Source: CAWVWF01 sp963933885 (GTDB taxonomy: Bacteria > Bacteroidota > Bacteroidia > Flavobacteriales_C > GCA-002722245). From it: DNA of 10,619 nucleotides. Below, piece after piece: positions 6,494 to 10,619 of the stretch. The stretch's first letter is position 1; each line of letters starts with the position of its first letter. The notes below the pieces were generated by a model. That model searched no databases and had not been told where the DNA came from. It saw nothing but the letters and a program-made list of their open reading frames with translations. The DNA is taken from the NCBI GenBank assembly GCA_963933885.1, contig CAWVWF010000120.1, forward strand, positions 1 to 10,619, in the 5' to 3' direction. A program made the translations under genes and the position numbers.

Positions 6494-6692
6494 TGTAAGG
6501 TGTCATCCTGTACTTTTTGATTTAGCGAAGCGTAATCTAAAAGATAAACTATCCGATTTCCTAATCGGTCTATTACAATAATCAACTTGTTAATCTTGTC
6601 GAAATACCGATTACAAATCGACTGAAGTATCTAACCTTTTAGATTAAGCTTCGCTAAATCAAAAGTACGGTTAATAGAAGACCTGTAAGGTG
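6494..6692. repeat. 9-bp direct repeat pair flanking the inverted-repeat element
   Basis: TGTAAGGTG occurs at 6494-6502 and at 6684-6692, on either side of the inverted repeat, 190 bp apart. The right copy abuts the stop codon of the gtrA-like gene. It could be a target-site duplication of a small mobile element, although gaps of 7 and 15 bp separate it from the clear inverted-repeat arms. A 9-bp match in this AT-rich setting could also be chance. Confidence 0.5.
6510..6668. repeat. Large imperfect inverted repeat (long hairpin, possible MITE or structured RNA)
   Basis: The left arm 6510-6543 (34 nt) and right arm 6636-6668 (33 nt) are reverse complements except for one mismatch (G in the left arm at 6532) and one extra T in a T run. 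Both arms share the core GATTTAGCGAAGC. Further in, 6554-6569 and 6606-6620 are again reverse complementary with a small difference, so the whole 159 bp can fold as one long hairpin. Each inner segment is also a small hairpin by itself (CCGATT-TCCT-AATCGG at 6553-6568; CGATT-ACA-AATCG at 6608-6620). No T run follows on either strand, so it is not an ordinary terminator. There is no transposase. It could be a non-autonomous mobile element, a dispersed intergenic repeat, or a structured RNA in the leader of the lipoprotein gene. Confidence 0.85.
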
Positions 6693-7223
6693 CTACGCCG
6701 TTTTGAAAGAAAATTTATTCTGTAAAATATAACTATATATAACAGCAATAACAGTTATTAATATTTTTGATGGCGTTGGATATACCCCTAAAACATCAAC
6801 CAATAATTTCATTAAAAAATACACAATGCAAATTGAACCAATACTCACGAGTATATATCTTTTTAACTGGATTGTACTTTTTAAAGTTGAAGAAGTAAAC
6901 GTGATATATTTATTTAAAAGAAATCCAGAAATTAATGTAATCGGATATACAGTAAAGAGGGACGCTATATGTGAAGTTAAAACTAATTGCCCCAGGTTAA
7001 AATATTGTTTTTCAAAAGCCAAATGATTTTCAGCACCTAATATGAATAATCCTAGATCAAAATTTTTCGCTTGAAAAACGTAATGATGACAATAATAATA
7101 AAGTAAAGTATCGAACACAAAGTTACTACCTCCTGACACGGCGTATCTATACGTTTTCAAAGGCATTGCCCACTTGAAAATAAAATGAAATTTATCAATA
7201 AATCGAATGATCAAATTATCCAT
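6693..7223 (-). CDS. GtrA-like four-helix membrane protein
   Basis: A 176-residue inner-membrane protein; ATG at 7223 is preferred over a TTG three codons upstream. It has four predicted membrane segments near 26-48, 80-104, 122-144 and 153-169. Family marks are YRYAVSGGSNFVFD (25-38) at the first helix, GFLLNKYITF (100-109) after the second, and QNKFSF (168-173) at the C-terminus. GtrA/DPMS proteins are thought to help move or flip polyprenyl-linked sugars in surface-glycan assembly. No glycosyltransferase gene is nearby, so its glycan partner is unknown. The polar loop 50-78 makes it longer than the typical 120-140 residues. It starts 13 bp after the trmB stop and is probably the last gene of the SDR-trmB operon. 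Its stop codon abuts the direct repeat at 6684-6692. Confidence 0.85.
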   Translation of the reverse strand: MDNLIIRFIDKFHFIFKWAMPLKTYRYAVSGGSNFVFDTLLYYYCHHYVFQAKNFDLGLFILGAENHLAFEKQYFNLGQLVLTSHIASLFTVYPITLISGFLLNKYITFTSSTLKSTIQLKRYILVSIGSICIVYFLMKLLVDVLGVYPTPSKILITVIAVIYSYILQNKFSFKTA

Positions 7224-7236
7224 AGCAGTCAATTAC

Positions 7237-7950
7237 TTATTTAGGATCTAAAACAAGCTTATCTAAAAAGTATTCAATGTACTTTATAGTCTTACCATCT
7301 CCTAACCACATGTTTTCATAAAACGTTTTAATCTCAAGCTCTTTTGTAAGCTGAGATTCTGGATTTTGAGGTGTGAAATCCTTATAAATATCATTACTTT
7401 CAAAAGCTGTATCCAACCCTTCTTCTGCTATAACTTCTCTAGTAAACTCATAGAAAAAAGTACTATCAGTTTTCAACCTCATCTTACCTTCGTCTTTTAA
7501 GATATGTTTATACCTTGAGAGGAAAATCTTATTAGTCAATCTATTCCTTCTTCTATTCTTACTTTTTTGAGGATCAGGAAAAGTAATCCAAATCTCATCA
7601 ACCTCATTTGCTTCAAAACACTTATCAATAAAATCAATTCGAGTTCTTAAGAAACCAACATTACTCAAATCTTGTTCAAGAGCTTTAGTTGCTCCTTTCC
7701 AAATTCGGTTTCCTTTTATATCAACACCTAAGAAATTTCTATCAGGGTACAATGCTGCCATCGCAACAGTATATTCACCCCCACCACAAGCAAGCTCAAC
7801 AGTAATAGGATTATCGTTTTTAAAAAACTCTTTCTTCCATTTACCTTTCATAGCAATACCGGCCTCACTCATCGCCTCCTCATTGGTAGGTTCAAGAACA
7901 TGCTCGTAAGCTCCTAACATTGCGAATTTCTCCAACTTCCCTTTAGCCAT
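7237..7950 (-). CDS. trmB: tRNA (guanine-N7)-methyltransferase TrmB
   Basis: A 237-residue cytoplasmic enzyme that methylates G46 in the tRNA variable loop using S-adenosylmethionine. Visible marks are the SAM-binding motif VELACGGGEY (51-60), GVDIKG (75-80) for ribose contact, the family motif WITFPDPQ (121-128), the basic stretch KNRRRNRLT (131-139), RLKTD (158-162), and PESQLTKELE (197-206) near the C-terminus, corresponding to the conserved Thr-Lys-Glu substrate-binding segment. Length is usual. The first residue of the glycine motif is Ala (ELACGGG) rather than Gly (ELGCG), a mild variant. The gene starts 2 bp after the stop of the upstream SDR gene and is followed 13 bp later by the GtrA-like gene, so the three are probably cotranscribed. 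Confidence 0.96.
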   Translation of the reverse strand: MAKGKLEKFAMLGAYEHVLEPTNEEAMSEAGIAMKGKWKKEFFKNDNPITVELACGGGEYTVAMAALYPDRNFLGVDIKGNRIWKGATKALEQDLSNVGFLRTRIDFIDKCFEANEVDEIWITFPDPQKSKNRRRNRLTNKIFLSRYKHILKDEGKMRLKTDSTFFYEFTREVIAEEGLDTAFESNDIYKDFTPQNPESQLTKELEIKTFYENMWLGDGKTIKYIEYFLDKLVLDPK

Positions 7951-7952
7951 AA

Positions 7953-8651
7953 TTAAAAATTTCTGTTTGTAGGTCTGATAATAATTTGCTCAAAATTAAC
8001 TCCTTTTGATGAATTAATAACCATCTGGATAGTATCAACTATATCTTTTGTTTGAATAAAATCTTCTTTTGGAACATCAAGTCCGTCCCAAGAAGACGTA
8101 TTGATTGACCCAGGGATTACTTCGGTAACTTTAACTCCATGATCCTTTAAGTCATCACATAACATTTTAGTATAACCCTGAAGTGCAAATTTTGATATTG
8201 TATAAGCTGCAATGTCTTTTCGGGGAAATTCAGTTACAATTGAACCAATATTAAAAATATTTCCAGTTCCTTTTTGCTTGAAATCTGCTAAATAAGCTTG
8301 AGTAATTTTAAAACTTGCTTCGAAATTGATCTTTAACAATCTCTCTACTTGATCAAAAGGCGTGTTATTTAAGTCCCCCATCTCAAAAGCACCTACATTA
8401 TTGACTATAACATCAACAGTATCAATTCTACTTTTTAAGTTCTCAACCAATTTACTTGTTTCACCTCCGTTAGAAAGATCACAAGAATAGACAGTAACTT
8501 CTGTCTCAAAATCTTTTTCGATTTGAGATTTCACTACATTCAATCTGTCTTGATTGTTTGCAATCAAAAACAAATTATATCCACGAGATGCCAACATACG
8601 AGAGATTGCTAAACCCAACCCTCGAGATGCTCCTGTTACAATTGCATTCAT
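7953..8651 (-). CDS. Classical short-chain dehydrogenase/reductase
   Basis: A 232-residue soluble oxidoreductase with a complete classical SDR active site: TGASRGLG (6-13) for the cofactor, NNVG (84-87), Asn109, Ser137 (NIGS), Tyr150 and Lys154 (YTISK), and the post-catalytic PG (180-181). No Arg follows the second strand (LIANNQDR), so NADH versus NADPH use is hard to call. Start: ATG at 8651 places the glycine motif at residue 6. A TTG six codons upstream would overlap the promoter box and is rejected. The substrate is unknown; SDRs of this size act on many alcohols, sugars and acyl chains. It leads the probable operon with trmB, 2 bp apart, but no functional link between the two is evident. 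Confidence 0.93.
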   Translation of the reverse strand: MNAIVTGASRGLGLAISRMLASRGYNLFLIANNQDRLNVVKSQIEKDFETEVTVYSCDLSNGGETSKLVENLKSRIDTVDVIVNNVGAFEMGDLNNTPFDQVERLLKINFEASFKITQAYLADFKQKGTGNIFNIGSIVTEFPRKDIAAYTISKFALQGYTKMLCDDLKDHGVKVTEVIPGSINTSSWDGLDVPKEDFIQTKDIVDTIQMVINSSKGVNFEQIIIRPTNRNF

Positions 8652-8655
8652 GATA

Positions 8656-8663
8656 CAAAAGTA
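8656..8663 (-). promoter_or_regulatory. Probable -7 box giving a leaderless SDR-trmB transcript
   Basis: Read on the minus strand, 8663-8656 is TACTTTTG, a perfect TAnnTTTG. The ATG begins only 4 bp downstream at 8651, so transcription would begin at or next to the start codon. No TTG is seen at -33. Read-through from phoU is an alternative source of transcript, since no terminator is evident in the 78 bp between phoU and this gene. Confidence 0.45.
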
Positions 8664-8729
8664 ATTCAAATTGAATTGTTTCTAGCAGAATTAATAAAGA
8701 GATAAAACGGCTTATATAAACTCTGAGGT

Positions 8730-9392
8730 TTACTTCTTACTTCTATGACGAACTACTTTTGCTTCTGTATAAAAAATAAGTTGCTCTGCTATATTCTTCG
8801 TAAGATCACCAACTCTTTCTAACTTTCTAATAGTTGAGAATAAGAAAAGTGCTTGCTTTGTAACTTGTGGATTGTTTTGTAAATAATCTGAAATCACCTC
8901 AGGAGCAGCTAACTTAATTTCGTTTAACGATTTATCAAGCTTAAAAACCTTTCTTGCCAACTTCACATCTTCATTTTCAAAAGACTCTTCAATCATATCT
9001 AACATCTGGAAAGATGTTTTATACATTTCATTGAAACGTAATTTAGCAAGCAACTTCTCATCAAACTTTTTATCAATTTGAGAAATGTAACTAGCTATAC
9101 CTTCCGCGTGATCGCCAATACGCTCTACATCTGAGATTACTTTTAAAATAGCAATTACCAATCTTAAATCAGAAGCAACTGGATTATGAAGCGCGAAAAT
9201 ATGCTCACAATCTCGATCAATTTTAAGCTCGTAGTTATTTAGGTTTCTTTCTGAAATGAAAATCTCGTCTGCTAAATCCTCGTCCTTTTCTAGAAAAGCA
9301 GTTTTAGATTTTTTCAACTGGATTTTAGCCAACGTTATCATTTCGACAGTTGATTCTTTTAATCCTTGTAAATTTGTTTCTAATTGAGTCAT
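8730..9392 (-). CDS. phoU: Phosphate-signalling regulator PhoU
   Basis: A 220-residue cytoplasmic, all-helical protein made of two three-helix PhoU domains. Each repeat carries the metal-binding E-x3-D signature: DVERIGDHAEGI (88-99, Glu90 and Asp94) and KLERVGDLTKNI (190-201, Glu192 and Asp196). PhoU couples the Pst phosphate transporter to its histidine kinase and restrains phosphate uptake when phosphate is plentiful. Length is normal, and the tail ends in a basic stretch (VVRHRSKK). It lies 11 bp after the pstB stop and is the last gene of the pst cluster seen here. No PhoR/PhoB pair is in the window. Confidence 0.95.
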   Translation of the reverse strand: MTQLETNLQGLKESTVEMITLAKIQLKKSKTAFLEKDEDLADEIFISERNLNNYELKIDRDCEHIFALHNPVASDLRLVIAILKVISDVERIGDHAEGIASYISQIDKKFDEKLLAKLRFNEMYKTSFQMLDMIEESFENEDVKLARKVFKLDKSLNEIKLAAPEVISDYLQNNPQVTKQALFLFSTIRKLERVGDLTKNIAEQLIFYTEAKVVRHRSKK

Positions 9393-9403
9393 TCTATATT
9401 TTT

Positions 9404-10165
9404 TTAACCAAATCTTCCTGTAATGTAATTCTCTGTTCTTTCCTCTGTTGGGTTTGTGAAAATCTTATCTGTTTTATCAAACTCAATTAACTTCCCCATA
9501 TAAAAGAAAGCTGTTTCATCACTTACCCTTGCAGCTTGTTGCATATTATGCGTAACAATAACAATGGTGTATTTATTTTTCAACTCATGAAGTAACTCCT
9601 CTATTTTAGCGGTACTTATAGGATCTAGTGCAGAAGTTGGTTCATCCATTAAAATAACAGACGGCTCAACAGCTAAAGTTCTTGCTATGCATAAACGTTG
9701 TTGCTGACCTCCTGAAAGGGCTAATGCTGACTTTTTAAGATCATCCTTAACCTCATCCCAAAGTGCAACTTGCTTTAAAGAATTAACAACACGCTCTTCA
9801 ATAAAAGCCTTGTCTTTAATTCCTTGAATCTTTAATCCATAAGCAACATTATCAAAAATGGATTTTGGAAATGGATTTGGTTTCTGAAAAACCATACCAA
9901 CTTCTTTTCTTAGCTCTTCAACCTGAACGTTTTCACGATAGATTTTCTCTCCATTAATTTCGATTTCTCCACGAAGTCCGAAACCATCAACGTAATCGTT
10001 CATTCGATTAAGCGTTCTTAAGAAAGTAGATTTACCACATCCAGAAGGACCGATAAACGCCGTAACCGAATTCTCTTTTATTTTCATGCTTACATCTTTT
10101 ATAGCTTGAAATTCGCCATAAAACACATCCACATTTCTTGCCTCTAACATTATTTTATCATTCAT
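9404..10165 (-). CDS. pstB: Phosphate ABC transporter ATP-binding protein PstB
   Basis: A 253-residue ATPase that powers high-affinity phosphate import together with the PstA and PstC membrane subunits. All ABC motifs are present: Walker A GPSGCGKST (39-47), Q-loop Gln94 inside FQKPNPFP (93-100), which is characteristic of PstB, signature LSGGQQQR (150-157), Walker B ILMDEP (171-176) with catalytic Glu175, D-loop SALD (178-181), and switch His206. The ATG at 10165 lies 4 bp after the pstA stop. The frame stays open to 10222 inside pstA, but the added residues do not resemble PstB. An ATG five codons downstream (MLEARNV) is a possible alternative start. Phosphate control through PhoB-like binding sites would lie beyond the right edge. 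Confidence 0.97.
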   Translation of the reverse strand: MNDKIMLEARNVDVFYGEFQAIKDVSMKIKENSVTAFIGPSGCGKSTFLRTLNRMNDYVDGFGLRGEIEINGEKIYRENVQVEELRKEVGMVFQKPNPFPKSIFDNVAYGLKIQGIKDKAFIEERVVNSLKQVALWDEVKDDLKKSALALSGGQQQRLCIARTLAVEPSVILMDEPTSALDPISTAKIEELLHELKNKYTIVIVTHNMQQAARVSDETAFFYMGKLIEFDKTDKIFTNPTEERTENYITGRFG

Positions 10166-10169
10166 CGGT

Positions 10170-10619
10170 TTACCATTTAACTTTTTTCTGCCATTTATTT
10201 CTAAAATAAACAGCCACTCCATTCATAATTAAAGTAATTGCCAAAAGCACAATAATACCTGCTGCAGCATTTACTTTCATTGATTCTCGCGCATCCGGCA
10301 TCCAAGTGTAAATTTGCATTGGAATCACGGTATACTCAGACAATGGACTATCTGGGGCATCATAAATATACGCAGCTGCTCCAACCACGATTAAAGGAGC
10401 CGTTTCACCAATTGCTCTGGAAAGTGCTAAAATAACTCCTGTTAAAATTCCTCCAACAGAAGAAGGTAAAACTTGTGTCCAAATCGTTTGCCACTTGGTT
10501 GCTCCTAAAGCAAATGCTGCTTGTTTAATTGAACTTGGAACAGCTTTTATTGCTTCTCTAGTTGCTACAATTACTATTGGCAGAACCAATAAAGACAATG
10601 TTAATGACCCTGACAACAC
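10170..10619 (-). CDS. pstA: Phosphate ABC transporter permease PstA (C-terminal 149 residues, cut by window edge)
   Basis: The 3' part of the gene; it enters from the right edge, so the first visible GTG codon (10619-10617) is not a start. The conserved permease EAA loop is clear in QAAFALGATKWQTIW, which docks onto the ATPase PstB, and LSRAIGETAPLIVVG follows, as expected for PstA. The last hydrophobic segment (about residues 119-137 of the visible part) is followed by a basic tail (RNKWQKKVKW) that should face the cytoplasm. The stop TAA at 10172-10170 is 4 bp before the pstB start, so the two are translationally close. Family call is secure; choice of PstA over PstC rests on direct linkage to pstB and on the C-terminal sequence. 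Confidence 0.93.
   Translation of the reverse strand: MLSGSLTLSLLVLPIVIVATREAIKAVPSSIKQAAFALGATKWQTIWTQVLPSSVGGILTGVILALSRAIGETAPLIVVGAAAYIYDAPDSPLSEYTVIPMQIYTWMPDARESMKVNAAAGIIVLLAITLIMNGVAVYFRNKWQKKVKW

Larger units (their letters stand above)
6326..6692. other. Gene-free 367-bp region upstream of the GIN lipoprotein gene
   Basis: No credible reading frame is present. The left part (6326-6500) is very AT-rich and should hold the lipoprotein promoter, but no perfect TAnnTTTG box was found on the minus strand; TATTATTG, 34-41 bp upstream of the ATG, matches five of six fixed positions. A short inverted repeat TTGTGT/ACACAA (6328-6333, 6345-6350) sits just upstream of the start codon. A 10-bp palindrome CTTTTAAAAG lies at 6452-6461, and TGTACTTTT occurs at 6448 and again at 6509. 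The right part (6494-6692) is a large inverted-repeat structure described separately. Confidence 0.7.

Noticed and set aside
6826..7026. Open frame of 66 codons on the plus strand
   Set aside because: Antisense to the GtrA-like gene, with no signal peptide, domain or promoter box.
10166..10222. Upstream extension of the pstB frame into pstA
   Set aside because: The added 19 residues overlap the pstA end and do not resemble the PstB N-terminus; the ATG at 10165 fits the family start.

Overview
The window looks like a chromosomal segment of a marine or aquatic member of the Bacteroidota, most likely Flavobacteriales. The support is an AT-rich composition, start codons without Shine-Dalgarno sites, several perfect matches to the Bacteroidota -7 promoter box (TAnnTTTG), short Cys-lipidated proteins, a GIN-domain (DUF2807) lipoprotein and a lactate-dehydrogenase-like malate dehydrogenase. 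Genus cannot be named from the sequence. Almost all of it is housekeeping; no phage, insertion sequence with transposase, CRISPR array, rRNA or tRNA gene was seen.

Left part (1-2763): the 5' two thirds of a Mn-type superoxide dismutase gene runs off the left edge on the minus strand. It is divergent from a 66-residue lipoprotein gene whose stop codon lies inside its own terminator hairpin. A convergent CPBP-family membrane metalloprotease gene (minus) follows, and its start is only 25 bp from the start of a divergent tRNA-dihydrouridine synthase gene.

Middle (2764-6692): malate dehydrogenase with a strong intrinsic terminator, then a 518-residue non-canonical short-chain dehydrogenase. The latter has an N-terminal extension, a four-cysteine putative zinc site and Thr where the catalytic Tyr is expected. 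A shared hairpin separates it from a convergent GIN-domain lipoprotein built of about 20-residue GSG-marked repeats. Upstream of that lipoprotein gene is a 367-bp gene-free stretch holding a large imperfect inverted repeat (arms of 34 and 33 nt, with smaller CCGATT hairpins inside) bracketed by a 9-bp direct repeat. This is the most unusual structure in the window.

Right part (6693-10619), all minus strand: a classical SDR, trmB (tRNA m7G46 methyltransferase) and a GtrA-like membrane protein form a tight probable operon read right to left. Before it lies the phosphate-uptake cluster pstA (cut by the right edge), pstB and phoU, with gaps of 4 and 11 bp; pstS and pstC would be expected beyond the right edge.

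I did not find a convincing new multi-gene system. The items most worth checking are the inverted-repeat element at 6494-6692 and the atypical zinc/SDR enzyme at 3990-5546.
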